From NCBI RefSeq assembly GCF_030730945.1, contig NZ_JAVAMS010000002.1:248001-312000 (forward strand): 64,000 bases of DNA, written 5' to 3'. Positions 1 to 8,350 of the stretch are shown piece by piece. The DNA is from Aurantiacibacter poecillastricola (GTDB lineage Bacteria; Pseudomonadota; Alphaproteobacteria; Sphingomonadales; Sphingomonadaceae). The notes beneath the pieces are model-generated. The model was not told the DNA's origin. It made no database searches and saw only the letters and a list, made by a program, of their open reading frames with translations. Both the position numbers and the translations under genes were made by a program. Position 1 is the stretch's first letter. Each line of letters opens with the position of its first letter.

Positions 1-474
1 GTCCTGGCGGGCCTGATGAAGCGCTATTCGCAGAGCGTGAACATGGTCAACGCACCATTCCTCGCAAAGGAGCGCGGCATGGAAGTGCGCGAGATTCGCA
101 ACGAGCGCGAGGGCACGTTCCAGACGCTGGTGCGCGTTACCGTGGCGACCAGCCAGGGCAACCGCTCCGTGGCGGGCACTCTGTTCGGCAATTCCGATCC
201 GCGCCTTGTCGAGATTTTCGGTATCGGGATCGAGGCGGACTTGGCGGGCGAGATGCTATATATCGTCAACCGGGACGCCCCCGGATTCATCGGCCGCGTG
301 GGCGCGCTGATGGGCGAGCACGATATCAATATCGGCACCTTCCACCTCGGTCGCCGCGATGCGGGTGACGAAGCGATCATCCTGCTCAGCGTCGACCAGC
401 CCATCCCGCAGGAGGTCATCGATGCCGCCTGCAAGCTGGACGGCGTGAAGGTGGTGCGGGCGCTCTCGTTCTGA
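1..474 (+). CDS. serA: D-3-phosphoglycerate dehydrogenase, C-terminal part (partial)
   Basis: This is the 3' end of a gene that begins before the window; the reading frame is open from base 1 and stops at 472-474, leaving about 157 residues. The visible part is the regulatory end of a SerA-type enzyme, which oxidises 3-phosphoglycerate in the first step of serine synthesis in the cytoplasm. The last ~75 residues form an ACT domain, recognisable by MLYIVNRDAPGFIG followed by INIGTFHLGR; in known SerA proteins this domain binds serine. The segment before it is the intervening domain of long SerA enzymes. The catalytic NAD-binding part is off the window. hisZ follows on the same strand, separated by a palindrome. 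Confidence 0.9.
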   Translation, partial: VLAGLMKRYSQSVNMVNAPFLAKERGMEVREIRNEREGTFQTLVRVTVATSQGNRSVAGTLFGNSDPRLVEIFGIGIEADLAGEMLYIVNRDAPGFIGRVGALMGEHDINIGTFHLGRRDAGDEAIILLSVDQPIPQEVIDAACKLDGVKVVRALSF

Positions 475-484
475 CCCGGCCTTT

Positions 485-506
485 CATCCCGGCTTCCGCC
501 GGGATG
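485..506. repeat. Short GC-rich palindrome between serA and hisZ
   Basis: Nine bases, CATCCCGGC, are followed by TTCC and then their exact inverted copy, GCCGGGATG. There is no T-run after it on either strand, so it is not a standard intrinsic terminator. CATCCCGGC/GCCGGGATG hairpins are a familiar type of dispersed intergenic palindrome in alphaproteobacteria, which is the likeliest reading. The ATG at 504 is part of this hairpin and is therefore an unlikely start for hisZ. Confidence 0.4.
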
Positions 507-530
507 AACCTGCCGCTAGAGGCTGCTGCC

Positions 531-1643
531 ATGACCGATCCGACACAGGACCTGCTGCCCGAAGGGCTGGAAGATCGCCTGCCGCAATCCATGGCCGCAG
601 CGACCCGTATCGAGCGCGCGATGCTCGAAGTGATGGCCGCGCACGGTTACGACCGTGTGCGGCCGCCGCTGATCGAGTTCGAGCGCTCGCTTGCCCGGCG
701 GATGGACGGGGTGCGCACGCGCCGCATGATCCGCTTTACCGATCCCACGTCCCTGCGCACGCTCGCCCTGCGCTCGGACATGACGGTGCAGGTCGGCCGC
801 ATCGCCGCCACCGGTCTTGGCGATGCGCCGCGCCCGCTGCGCCTCTGCTATGCCGGGCAGGTCGCCCGGATCACCGGCAGCAAACTGGAGCCGCGGCGGG
901 AAAACCTGCAGGTCGGTGCGGAGCTGATCGGGCGCGATACCGTCGCCGCTGCGGGCGAGGTGGTGGAACTCGCCATTGCCGCGCTGGAGGCAGCCGGGGT
1001 GGAGAACATCTCGGTCGATTTCACCTTGCCGGACCTCGTCGAGACGCTGGCCGACGGCCCGTTGCCGCTGGATCCCGAAGCGCGAGAAAGGGTGCGCCGC
1101 GAACTCGATACCAAGGATGCGGGCGGACTGGTCGAGGCGGGCGGCGCAGCCTATCTCCCCTTGATCCATGCCACCGGCACCTTCGAGCAATCCGCCGAAA
1201 TGCTGGCGGATCTCGACACCGCAGGCGTGCTCGATACGCGTATCGACGGTTTGCGCCAGATCGCCGCGCGCATTGGCGACCGCGCCCGGCTCACGCTCGA
1301 TCCCAGCGAGCGCCACGGCTTCGAATACCAGAGCTGGCTGGGTTTCACCCTTTATGCAGAAGGCGTGCGGGGCGAGATCGGGCGCGGCGGCACCTATTGC
1401 ATCGGTGGCAGTGAGGAGCCCGCGACCGGCTTCTCGCTCTACCCCGAGGAACTTGTGGAAGCGGTAAAGGCAGACGAACCGCTTGGCGAAAAACTGTTCC
1501 TCCCATTGGGCCACGACCGCGCAATTGCCGCGAATTTGCGCGCAGAGGGCTGGCGCACCGTTGCCGCGCTAGACGAGAGCGACGAGGCAAGCGCGCTCGG
1601 CTGCACGCACAGGCTTGATGGCAGCGAGGTGAAGGCGCTCTAG
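531..1643 (+). CDS. hisZ: ATP phosphoribosyltransferase regulatory subunit HisZ
   Basis: The product (370 aa from the ATG at 531) looks like a class II histidyl-tRNA-synthetase fold without the anticodon-binding domain. That is the signature of HisZ, the regulatory partner that short-form HisG needs for the first step of histidine synthesis. Seen in the protein: an N-terminal LPEGLEDRLPQS segment, a motif-2-like TDPTSLRTLALRSDMT region and the GRGGTYCIGG segment near the C-terminus. An in-frame ATG lies upstream at 504 but inside a palindrome; the ATG at 531 has AGAGG 8-12 bases ahead and gives a normal N-terminus. hisG is not in the window. The arrangement serA-hisZ-purA is common in this order, here interrupted by two minus-strand genes. 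Confidence 0.85.
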   Translation: MTDPTQDLLPEGLEDRLPQSMAAATRIERAMLEVMAAHGYDRVRPPLIEFERSLARRMDGVRTRRMIRFTDPTSLRTLALRSDMTVQVGRIAATGLGDAPRPLRLCYAGQVARITGSKLEPRRENLQVGAELIGRDTVAAAGEVVELAIAALEAAGVENISVDFTLPDLVETLADGPLPLDPEARERVRRELDTKDAGGLVEAGGAAYLPLIHATGTFEQSAEMLADLDTAGVLDTRIDGLRQIAARIGDRARLTLDPSERHGFEYQSWLGFTLYAEGVRGEIGRGGTYCIGGSEEPATGFSLYPEELVEAVKADEPLGEKLFLPLGHDRAIAANLRAEGWRTVAALDESDEASALGCTHRLDGSEVKAL

Positions 1644-2491
1644 CGGCCCTGCAACCACGCGCGCGCAGCTTCGGTAGGCCCGAAGCCGGCACGCCCGAAA
1701 TGGCGCGAGAGGCGCATGTGGTTGACGATACCCTTTCCCGGAAAGGCATGGCGGCACGCATTGCCACCAGCCTCCAGCAGCGCACCTTCCAGCAGGATCG
1801 CCTGCAGGCTTATCGGGTGCGCGCCGCCGTGAAGGATGAGGAAATCGGGATAGCTTCCGCCGCTCTTGATATGCCGGACGGGCGATAGCGCCTCGAGGTC
1901 GGCACCGGCAAAGGCCGGGTCCAGCAAGCGGCGCCTGAGGAAACCCGAAGCCGTGCTCGGCTCGCTGGCGAGATAGGCCGCGCCGTCATTCGCAATCACG
2001 CCTGCAAGGTCACGCGGAGCAAGCCCGTGTGCTTCCAGCAGCGCCGGGTCGCTCGCCACCAGTGCGGCAAGATGCGCGCCCGAGGAGTGGCCCATGAGAA
2101 CGATCCGCTCCCGTGAGACACCGAACTCGTCCGCTCGAGTAACCAGCGCCGCGACCGCTGCCGCGGCATCGCGCGCCATCTCCGAAACGTCCACTTCAGG
2201 CACCAGCCGAAAGTTGAGCGAGGCAAAGTGCCACCCCTCGACATGGGCGAAGGGAGCCTTTCCATCTTTCAAGCGCCGGGTTTTGTCGCCGAATTGCCAG
2301 GCGCCGCCATGCAGGAAGGCGAGCAGCGGGCGCGGTGCGCCATCTGGATGCAAATGCAGGTCCAGAGCCTGCAACGGATGTTCGCCATAGGAAATGGTCG
2401 CGCAGGGGCGACGATACCCGTCCCCCTCGCGCGCCTCCGTGCTGGTGCCATAGCCCAGCACGACATTCATGAGGTTGGCGAAGGACGGCAT
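1640..2491 (-). CDS. Alpha/beta hydrolase (esterase/lipase, GDXG-like)
   Basis: A 283-residue alpha/beta-hydrolase. HGGAW at residues 61-65 is the oxyanion-hole motif of the hormone-sensitive-lipase/carboxylesterase group, and GHSSG at 134-138 carries the nucleophilic serine. An Asp candidate follows the FLILHGG strand and a late His lies in the RLSRHFGR segment. There is no signal peptide, so it should be cytoplasmic. Substrate cannot be told; kynurenine formamidases and small-ester hydrolases share this fold. It sits 36 bases downstream of the aldo/keto reductase on the same strand, so the two are probably co-transcribed. Its stop overlaps the 3' end of hisZ by four bases, tail to tail. Confidence 0.75.
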   Translation of the reverse strand: MPSFANLMNVVLGYGTSTEAREGDGYRRPCATISYGEHPLQALDLHLHPDGAPRPLLAFLHGGAWQFGDKTRRLKDGKAPFAHVEGWHFASLNFRLVPEVDVSEMARDAAAAVAALVTRADEFGVSRERIVLMGHSSGAHLAALVASDPALLEAHGLAPRDLAGVIANDGAAYLASEPSTASGFLRRRLLDPAFAGADLEALSPVRHIKSGGSYPDFLILHGGAHPISLQAILLEGALLEAGGNACRHAFPGKGIVNHMRLSRHFGRAGFGPTEAARAWLQGR

Positions 2492-2527
2492 GCACCTGCT
2501 GTGCGTCAGTCCCGCACCGCCTTCAAG

Positions 2528-3343
2528 TCAGCAGAACTCGGAAGGGTCCGGGCCCATGCGTCCATCCTGGCTGTCGAGCGCGTCGATCGCGGCCATCTGC
2601 TCCTCGGTCAGCTCCAGATCCAGCGCGGCGAAATTCGCCTCGATATGGTCGCGGCTCGAGGCCTTGGGAATCGCCGAGAAGCCGTGCTGCAAGTGCCAGG
2701 CGATGATGACGGCAGAGGCAGGCTTGCCCGTTTCCTCCGCGATGCGCTGGATAGCGCTCTGGTCGAGCCCTTCGCCTTGCCCCAGCGGCGACCAGCTCTG
2801 CGTGACGACACCCATCTCCTCGTGCACGCGGCGCATCTCGCGCTGCTGGAACGTGGGGTGGAGTTCGATCTGGTTCAGGGCCGGGACGACGCCGGTTGCA
2901 TCCACGATGCGCTTCAGATCGTCTTCGCGGAAGTTGGACACGCCGATGGACTTCGCCTTGCCCGCCTTGCGCAGTTCGATGAAGGCTTTCCAGGTGTCCA
3001 CGAACTTGCCCTTGTCGGGGCAGGGCCAGTGGATCAGCAGCATATCGACATGCTCGCGGCCCAGACGCTTCAGGCTCTCGTCGAAGGCCTTCAGGGTCTC
3101 GTCATGCCCCTGCCGATCGTTCCAGATCTTGGTCTGCAGGAAGATGTCGCTCCAGTCGCCGATGCCTTTGCCGACTCCGCTCTCGTTCTCGTAGACTGCG
3201 GCGGTATCGATCAGCCAGTAGCCGACATCGATGGCGGTGGAGACGGCCCTGGTCGCGGCATCGTTCTCCAGCTTGAAAGTGCCGAAGCCCAGCTGCGGGA
3301 TCTGGCGATCGTCATTGAGGGTGAGAGTGGGATAGTCGGTCAT
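2528..3343 (-). CDS. Aldo/keto reductase
   Basis: The protein (271 aa) is an NADPH-dependent aldo/keto reductase of the 2,5-diketo-D-gluconate reductase/aldose reductase type. The catalytic tetrad is visible as Asp46, Tyr51, Lys72 and His105, in IDTAAVYENE, LQTKIWND and LLIHWP. The C-terminal half carries the usual nucleotide-binding elements (IPKASSRDHIEANF). The reading frame runs further upstream, but the ATG at 3343 is preceded by a perfect AAGGAG and begins the conserved strand, so I use it. It reduces carbonyl groups on small aldehydes or ketones; the real substrate is unknown. It is divergent from purA and upstream of the esterase. Confidence 0.85.
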   Translation of the reverse strand: MTDYPTLTLNDDRQIPQLGFGTFKLENDAATRAVSTAIDVGYWLIDTAAVYENESGVGKGIGDWSDIFLQTKIWNDRQGHDETLKAFDESLKRLGREHVDMLLIHWPCPDKGKFVDTWKAFIELRKAGKAKSIGVSNFREDDLKRIVDATGVVPALNQIELHPTFQQREMRRVHEEMGVVTQSWSPLGQGEGLDQSAIQRIAEETGKPASAVIIAWHLQHGFSAIPKASSRDHIEANFAALDLELTEEQMAAIDALDSQDGRMGPDPSEFC

Positions 3344-3483
3344 GCAAATCTCCTTTGCCCTACCAACGGGCGCGCGGCGCGATCTTTCCGGCGACCTGTC
3401 ACGGTCTTTCGTCCAGCCAGCCAGTTGCCCTCGGCCCCGGCATTGCCTAGGGCGCTGCGGGCTTTTTCGAAAAGGAATGTGAA

Positions 3484-4776
3484 GTGCCAAACGTCACCGT
3501 GATCGGCGCCCAGTGGGGCGATGAGGGCAAGGGCAAGATCGTCGACTGGCTGGCGGCGAAGGCCGACGCCGTGGTTCGCTTCCAGGGCGGGCATAATGCC
3601 GGCCACACGCTGGTGGTGGACGGCACGACCTACAAGCTCTCGCTGCTGCCCAGCGGGATCGTTACCGGCACGCTCAGCCTGATCGGCAACGGCGTGGTGC
3701 TCGATCCATGGGCGCTGAAGGACGAGATCGAGCGGCTGGAGGCGCAGGGCGTCTCCATCACCGCGCAGAATTTCGGGATTGCCGACAACTGCGCGCTGAT
3801 CCTGCCGCTGCATGGCGAGCTCGACGGCCTGCGCGAAGCGGCGGCCGGCAAGGGCAAGATCGGCACCACCAAGCGCGGCATCGGCCCCGCTTACGAGGAC
3901 AAGGTGGGCCGCCGCGCCATCCGCGTGTGCGACCTCTCGCATCTCGACGAACTCGAGGCGCAGCTCGATCGCCTTTGCGCGCATCACGACGCCTTACGTG
4001 CAGGCTTCGGCGAACCACCGGTGGACCGCGAAGCACTGGTCGCCCAGCTGAAGGACATCGCGCCTTTCGTACGTCAGTATGCGCAGCCTGTGTGGAAGCG
4101 CCTGCGCGACGTGCGCGCCGATGGTGCGCGCATCCTGTTCGAAGGCGCGCAGGGCGTGCTGCTCGACGTCGACCACGGCACCTACCCCTTCGTCACCAGC
4201 TCCAACACCGTCAGCGGCTCGGTCGCGGCGGGCAGCGGGCTGGGGCCAGGCGCGGCGGGCTTCGTGCTCGGCATCGTCAAGGCCTACACCACGCGCGTTG
4301 GCAGCGGCCCGTTCCCCACCGAGCTGGAGGACGAGATCGGCCAGCGCCTGGGCGAGCGGGGTCACGAATTCGGCACGGTCACCGCGCGCAAGCGGCGCTG
4401 CGGCTGGTTCGATGCGGTGCTGGTGCGCCAGTCCTGCGCGATCAGCGGCGTGCATGGGATCGCGCTCACCAAGCTCGACGTGCTCGACGGGTTCGAGACG
4501 GTGAAGATCTGCACCGGCTACAGGCTGGATGGACAGGTTATCGACTACCTCCCGTCCAGCGCGGTGGAGCAGGCGCGGCTGGAGCCGGTCTACGAGGAAA
4601 TGGAAGGCTGGCAGGACAGCACCGAAGGCGCCCGCACCTGGGCCGATCTTCCGGCGCAGGCGATCAAGTATATCCGGCGCATAGAGGAACTGATCGAGTG
4701 CCCCGCCGCCAGCGTTTCCACCAGTCCGGAACGGGACGACACGATCCTGGTGCGCAACCCCTTCGCGGAGATGTAA
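3484..4776 (+). CDS. purA: Adenylosuccinate synthetase
   Basis: Full-length PurA (430 aa), which joins IMP and aspartate with GTP to give adenylosuccinate, the first committed step to AMP. The N-terminal [11 protein letters not shown] loop holds the catalytic Asp, and GHNAGHT holds the catalytic His. Further signatures are [35 protein letters not shown] and [11 protein letters not shown]. The start codon is GTG at 3484 with AAAGGA ahead; it gives [12 protein letters not shown], the expected N-terminus. In the upstream gap, TTGCCC followed after 17 bases by TAGGGC is a weak candidate promoter. Confidence 0.97.
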   Translation: MPNVTVIGAQWGDEGKGKIVDWLAAKADAVVRFQGGHNAGHTLVVDGTTYKLSLLPSGIVTGTLSLIGNGVVLDPWALKDEIERLEAQGVSITAQNFGIADNCALILPLHGELDGLREAAAGKGKIGTTKRGIGPAYEDKVGRRAIRVCDLSHLDELEAQLDRLCAHHDALRAGFGEPPVDREALVAQLKDIAPFVRQYAQPVWKRLRDVRADGARILFEGAQGVLLDVDHGTYPFVTSSNTVSGSVAAGSGLGPGAAGFVLGIVKAYTTRVGSGPFPTELEDEIGQRLGERGHEFGTVTARKRRCGWFDAVLVRQSCAISGVHGIALTKLDVLDGFETVKICTGYRLDGQVIDYLPSSAVEQARLEPVYEEMEGWQDSTEGARTWADLPAQAIKYIRRIEELIECPAASVSTSPERDDTILVRNPFAEM

Positions 4777-4789
4777 GTTCCCGATATTC

Positions 4790-4822
4790 TTGACACGATC
4801 TGCATTTGTTCTCATCCTGTTC
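4790..4822 (+). promoter_or_regulatory. Candidate promoter with LexA-type box
   Basis: TTGACA at 4790-4795 is a perfect -35 element. GTTC-N7-GTTC at 4808-4822 matches the direct-repeat LexA site used in alphaproteobacteria and would cover the -10 position, where no good TATAAT-like hexamer is visible. It lies 36 bases before the start of the winged-helix gene. A match to eight fixed bases is expected by chance once or twice in 64 kb on both strands, so only the promoter position makes it notable. Confidence 0.35.
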
Positions 4823-4857
4823 CCATAAGTCCAAGGGGCGAATCGGGGAGAACACGT

Positions 4858-5835
4858 ATGACGCAGGTCGATTTTGCATATGAAATGGCGGCCGATGCCG
4901 CGGGCCTTCCGCTCGCGGTGTCGATCTTTGCCGATGGCGAGGATGTGCGGGAGGAACTGCGCGCCGATGTTCAGGCAGCCGGCCTCGCGACCCGTGAAAG
5001 TGGCTCGCTCGAAGGCCTGCTGAACGGCGAGCCCCGTGCGCTGGGCGACCTCGTGCTGGTGGACTGCCCGCAGCCCGACATGTCCTCGATGGCGGCGCTG
5101 GCGCGGCTCGATAGCCGGGTGGCACATTCCGGCGCGCGGCTGATCGTCTCCACCTCCAGAGACGGGCTGGAGGACGTGTTCGGCACCTGCGCCGAAGGGG
5201 CACCGCACATCCTTGTCGATGCGCGCCGGGCGGACCGGATCCTTGCGCTGGGCCGGATGCTGGCGGAATGCTCGACGATGCGCCTGCGCGAATTGTCGGA
5301 AGATGATCGCCTTACCCTGCTGCGCCTCACCGAACAGGTCGGGCAGATCGCCCAGCGGCTGGATAGCATGGGCGGGGATGCGGGCGAGCGCGGCCAGCGC
5401 AGCGCCGCCGCCGCGTTCAGCTTTGACAAGCTGCTGGACGAAACCGTGGCAGGCGAGACAGCGCCCAAACGCAAGGCGCGCCCGCCGCTGCCCGATGCTG
5501 CCTTGGTGCGCCAGATCATCCGCCAGCGCCGCATTCGCGCGCGCTTCTTCGATGAAAACCTGTTCGCCGATCCTGCATGGGACATGCTTCTCGATCTTAC
5601 CGCCGCTCGGGTCGAGCACGCGCGGGTCTCGGTCACCTCGCTGTGTCTCGCCTCGGGCGTGCCGCCCACCACGGCGCTGCGCTGGATCGGTCAGATGACC
5701 GAAGCCGGCCTTTTCGAGCGGGTGGAAGACGACACCGATCGCCGACGCGCTTTCGTTCGCCTCTCGGATGCCGCTGCCGATGGCATGGCCCGCTACTTCG
5801 CGGAACTGGGACAGGACGCGAAGGTGCTGGCCTGA
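4858..5835 (+). CDS. MarR-like winged-helix protein with N-terminal alpha/beta domain
   Basis: A 325-residue protein in two parts. Residues 1-140 look like an alpha/beta, receiver-like domain (LVLVDCPQPD, ARLIVSTSRDGLEDVF) but without the usual phospho-receiver acidic pocket and lysine. After a linker rich in Leu, Gln and Ala, the C-terminal ~100 residues form a winged helix: RRIRARFF, DMLLDLTAAR, the turn VTSLCLASGVPPTTALRWI and the wing VEDDTDRRRAFVRLSD. The wing and recognition helix resemble the MarR group. Start ATG 4858 has GGGGAG ahead. A possible LexA site lies in its promoter region. Its targets are unknown; it looks like a stand-alone transcription factor. Confidence 0.7.
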   Translation: MTQVDFAYEMAADAAGLPLAVSIFADGEDVREELRADVQAAGLATRESGSLEGLLNGEPRALGDLVLVDCPQPDMSSMAALARLDSRVAHSGARLIVSTSRDGLEDVFGTCAEGAPHILVDARRADRILALGRMLAECSTMRLRELSEDDRLTLLRLTEQVGQIAQRLDSMGGDAGERGQRSAAAAFSFDKLLDETVAGETAPKRKARPPLPDAALVRQIIRQRRIRARFFDENLFADPAWDMLLDLTAARVEHARVSVTSLCLASGVPPTTALRWIGQMTEAGLFERVEDDTDRRRAFVRLSDAAADGMARYFAELGQDAKVLA

Positions 5836-5844
5836 ACCTGCTGC

Positions 5845-6825
5845 CTAGCGCCTGTTGAAAGCCCGCTGCACCGCATCGGGGTCCGTAATGCCGTTGGCGA
5901 TCAGCACTTGGCAAAGGATACGGGCTTTTGCAGGGCCCAGCGCACGCGCTGCCACGAAGCGATTGGCCTCGTCCGCTGGCTCCCGGTCGACTAGACCTTC
6001 ATCCACGCGGGTCGCACGCACGACAACGATCCCCTGATGTGCGGCTTCTGCCAGCGCCTCACGCACCGCATCGGGTGCATTGCCAGCGCCGAGCCCGGCC
6101 AGCACGATGCCGTGCGCCCCGGCTTCTACCAGTAGCGCCACCGAATCGGCGCCTTGTCCGGCATGGCAATGGAGGATTGGCACACGGGGAAACTCGTCGG
6201 GGAAAGCCCACCGTGCCTTTTCGCCCACCCGCCAGGGAGGCTGCAACCAGTCGAGAGTGGAGGGCGTAGCCAGCGCCACGGCGCCGCGCGGGAAACTTTC
6301 GAACGCGTTCGAACCGCTCGTGCGCGCCTTGCGGGCATCGCGAGCCGACAGCACCTGATCACCCATTACCAGCAGGACGCCGCGCCCGGCGGCCTCCGCA
6401 TCGGCAGCTACCCGCACGGCGTTGGTGAAATTGCGCAGTCCGTCGCTCCCAACTGCATCGGCCGCCCGCATGGCACCAACCAGAACCACGGGTTTGCTGG
6501 AGGGCAGCGTCAGGTCGAAGAGGAACGCGGTTTCCTCCGCCGTATCGGTGCCATGCGTGATGATGATCCCGTCGCAATCCGGATCGGCCATCGCAGCGAG
6601 AGTGCGACGATGCAGTTCGCGCCAGATGTCCGGGCCGATATTGGCCGAATCGATATTGGCGACCTGCTGTCCCCTCAGCTCGGCCGGAACGCCAAGCTGC
6701 GCGAAATCTCCGAGAAAGGTCCCGATATCGATCTGGCCCGGACGATAATCTGCTCGCGTGGCAGAGCCCGCTTGCCCGGCAATGGTTCCGCCAGTCGCCA
6801 GCACGGTGATCGAGGGCGCGCTCAT
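5845..6825 (-). CDS. L-asparaginase family protein (cytoplasmic)
   Basis: A 326-residue asparaginase/glutaminase-family enzyme that hydrolyses asparagine to aspartate and ammonia. Both nucleophile regions are present: ATGGTIAG with Thr14, and THGTDT at residues 90-95 with the second Thr-Asp pair. There is no signal peptide, which suggests the cytoplasmic type. The frame is open upstream, but the ATG at 6825 starts MSAPSITVLATGG and overlaps the methyltransferase stop as ATGA, a typical coupled start. It is the last gene of a minus-strand pair with the methyltransferase. Confidence 0.88.
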   Translation of the reverse strand: MSAPSITVLATGGTIAGQAGSATRADYRPGQIDIGTFLGDFAQLGVPAELRGQQVANIDSANIGPDIWRELHRRTLAAMADPDCDGIIITHGTDTAEETAFLFDLTLPSSKPVVLVGAMRAADAVGSDGLRNFTNAVRVAADAEAAGRGVLLVMGDQVLSARDARKARTSGSNAFESFPRGAVALATPSTLDWLQPPWRVGEKARWAFPDEFPRVPILHCHAGQGADSVALLVEAGAHGIVLAGLGAGNAPDAVREALAEAAHQGIVVVRATRVDEGLVDREPADEANRFVAARALGPAKARILCQVLIANGITDPDAVQRAFNRR

Positions 6826-7607
6826 CGGGTTTGCTCCGCGGCGGGACGCAGGAGGTAGACGAGCTCTTGCCCGAAGCGATCGAAACGGCGCGCAAGGGCA
6901 TTCGCCAGCAGACGGAGCGGATATTGCGCCGCGCCGCCGCCGCGCACATCGACCTCGCGGCAATTGCGCACGGTCAGGCTCTCCACCACCAGCCCGCAGA
7001 AGGCGAACAGTTCCTCCAGCTCGCGCCGTGTATATTCGCGTACATGGCCCATGTGCCCGACCTCGCCGATCTTGCGCCACTCCTTCACCAGCGGCGGGCC
7101 GCTGCGACCCTCGGCCAGCATCCTTGCGAAAGAGGGCGCGTAATAGAAGTTGGGTGTCGTGAGATAGATCCGCGCATCCGCCCGTAACGATTCGGCGATC
7201 CCGCGCAACGTCGCGACAAGATCGATGCGCATATGCTCCAGGATCTCGGCCATCACCACGACGTCGTAGCTCTGGAAGTCCACTGCGGAGCGACCCTCTG
7301 GCGTCTCGATATCGACTTGCTGTACATTGATGCCGAGATCGGCCAACTGCTGCGGATCGCGCGAAGGATCGAGGTCCACGGTGACGACATCGAGCCCCAG
7401 CTCGCGCGCGATATACTCGAACAGGTAGGGCGTGCCCCCGACATTCAGGATCCGCGCACCCGGAAACTCGCGAGCCAGCCGACGCGCATCGTCGATGCAG
7501 CGCTGCTTGTGGTCGGCAATGTAGCTCGCGGCATAATGGCCGGTCGCGTCGTTCAGCCGCGCGATGACGCTATCGAAACCGGTGGTTTGCGTAACCGTAT
7601 AGGGCAT
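6822..7607 (-). CDS. Class I SAM-dependent methyltransferase
   Basis: The 261-residue product has a Rossmann methyltransferase core: motif I is ILNVGGTPYLFEYIA, followed by the acidic VVTVDLDPSR at the end of strand 2, then DVVVMAEILEHM as motif IV, and ARIYLTTPN after it. The motif I glycines are fewer than usual (NVGGTP instead of DxGxGxG), as in the UbiG/methyltransferase-11 type found in surface-sugar pathways. The C-terminus contains MGHVREYTRRELEELF, common in such enzymes. The substrate is not evident. It is coupled to the asparaginase by a 4-base ATGA overlap. tRNA-Val lies just upstream on the same strand. Confidence 0.72.
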   Translation of the reverse strand: MPYTVTQTTGFDSVIARLNDATGHYAASYIADHKQRCIDDARRLAREFPGARILNVGGTPYLFEYIARELGLDVVTVDLDPSRDPQQLADLGINVQQVDIETPEGRSAVDFQSYDVVVMAEILEHMRIDLVATLRGIAESLRADARIYLTTPNFYYAPSFARMLAEGRSGPPLVKEWRKIGEVGHMGHVREYTRRELEELFAFCGLVVESLTVRNCREVDVRGGGAAQYPLRLLANALARRFDRFGQELVYLLRPAAEQTR

Positions 7608-7634
7608 GATTGGGGCAAGGCCCCCCGGCTTGCA

Positions 7635-7710
7635 TGGTGGGCGGTGACGGGCTCGAACCGCCGACCCTCTCGGTGTAAACGAGATGCTCTACCAACTGAG
7701 CTAACCGCCC
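7635..7710 (-). tRNA. tRNA-Val (anticodon UAC)
   Basis: Read on the minus strand, a 76-base cloverleaf is complete. The acceptor stem is GGGCGGT paired with ACCGCCC, the D arm has GCTC/GAGC around AGTTGGTA, and the anticodon stem TCTCG/CGAGA encloses TTTACAC with anticodon TAC. The T arm carries TTCGAGC. The discriminator A is followed by an encoded CCA. It lies between the methyltransferase and the thioredoxin-like gene, all on the minus strand. Confidence 0.97.
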
Positions 7711-7729
7711 GTTATCGGGAAAAGCGCGA

Positions 7730-8350
7730 TTAGTTTGCGTTTTCGGCCCGGTCAAGCGCGCTGGTGCCTGCGGCCAGCGCGTCCAGCACCTCGGCCCGCG
7801 CCTCCTCGCTTCCCCAGTCATAGGCACCGATCACGCGCCACAGCTCGTTGCCTTGCGCATCGTAGAGCACGGTGAGCGGCAGGACCGGTCCGCCGCCGAA
7901 GGTGAAGGCGAGGTCGTTCTGGGGATCGAGCCATTGCGGCAGGTTGGGAAGGTCGCGTTCGGCGAAGAAAGGTTCGACAACCTCGGCCCCGCGCATGTCC
8001 TCGCTCACCGTCACCACGCGCACCTGTCCGTCGAGATCGGCGGCGAGTTCGTCGAGTAGCGGCATCTCCACCACGCAAGGCGCGCACCACGTGGCCCAGA
8101 GGTTGAGCAACATGGGCTCACCCACTTCCGAAAGGATCAACTCCTCTCCTTCGGGGTTCACAACAGTAACCTCGGGGACAGTCTCCCCGGTGAAACTGCG
8201 GTCGAGGGTTCCGCTCAATTCGATAGTTTCGCTTGCCTGCGACGTGCCCACGTTTTCTTGCGCCGGTTCCTCCGCCTCGTTATCGCACGCGGCGAGAGAC
8301 CCGGCCGCGATGGCGGCACAGACAAACGAGAAAAGGCGCGGTTTGGCCAA
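7730..8350 (-). CDS. TlpA/ResA-like thioredoxin-family lipoprotein
   Basis: A 206-residue envelope protein. It begins with a lipoprotein signal (SLAAC, lipid-modified Cys22), then a Glu/Pro-rich spacer, and a thioredoxin-like domain with WCAPC at residues 88-92 and the cis-proline segment GGPVLPLTV. Proteins of this group reduce disulfides outside the cytoplasmic membrane, for example during cytochrome c maturation. No ATG gives a signal peptide without an odd extension. The TTG at 8350 has GGAGG eight bases ahead and gives MAKPRLFSF, so I use it; TTG 8356 and ATG 8407 are alternatives. The start overlaps the 5' end of the divergent argH. Confidence 0.78.
   Translation of the reverse strand: MAKPRLFSFVCAAIAAGSLAACDNEAEEPAQENVGTSQASETIELSGTLDRSFTGETVPEVTVVNPEGEELILSEVGEPMLLNLWATWCAPCVVEMPLLDELAADLDGQVRVVTVSEDMRGAEVVEPFFAERDLPNLPQWLDPQNDLAFTFGGGPVLPLTVLYDAQGNELWRVIGAYDWGSEEARAEVLDALAAGTSALDRAENAN

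Noticed and set aside
3994..5619. 541-codon minus-strand frame opposite purA and the winged-helix gene
   Set aside because: It crosses two well-supported plus-strand genes and their gap; the translation has no recognisable motif.
6298..6313. Perfect 16-base palindrome TTCGAACGCGTTCGAA
   Set aside because: It lies inside the asparaginase coding sequence, encodes ordinary residues there and fits no known operator or parS.
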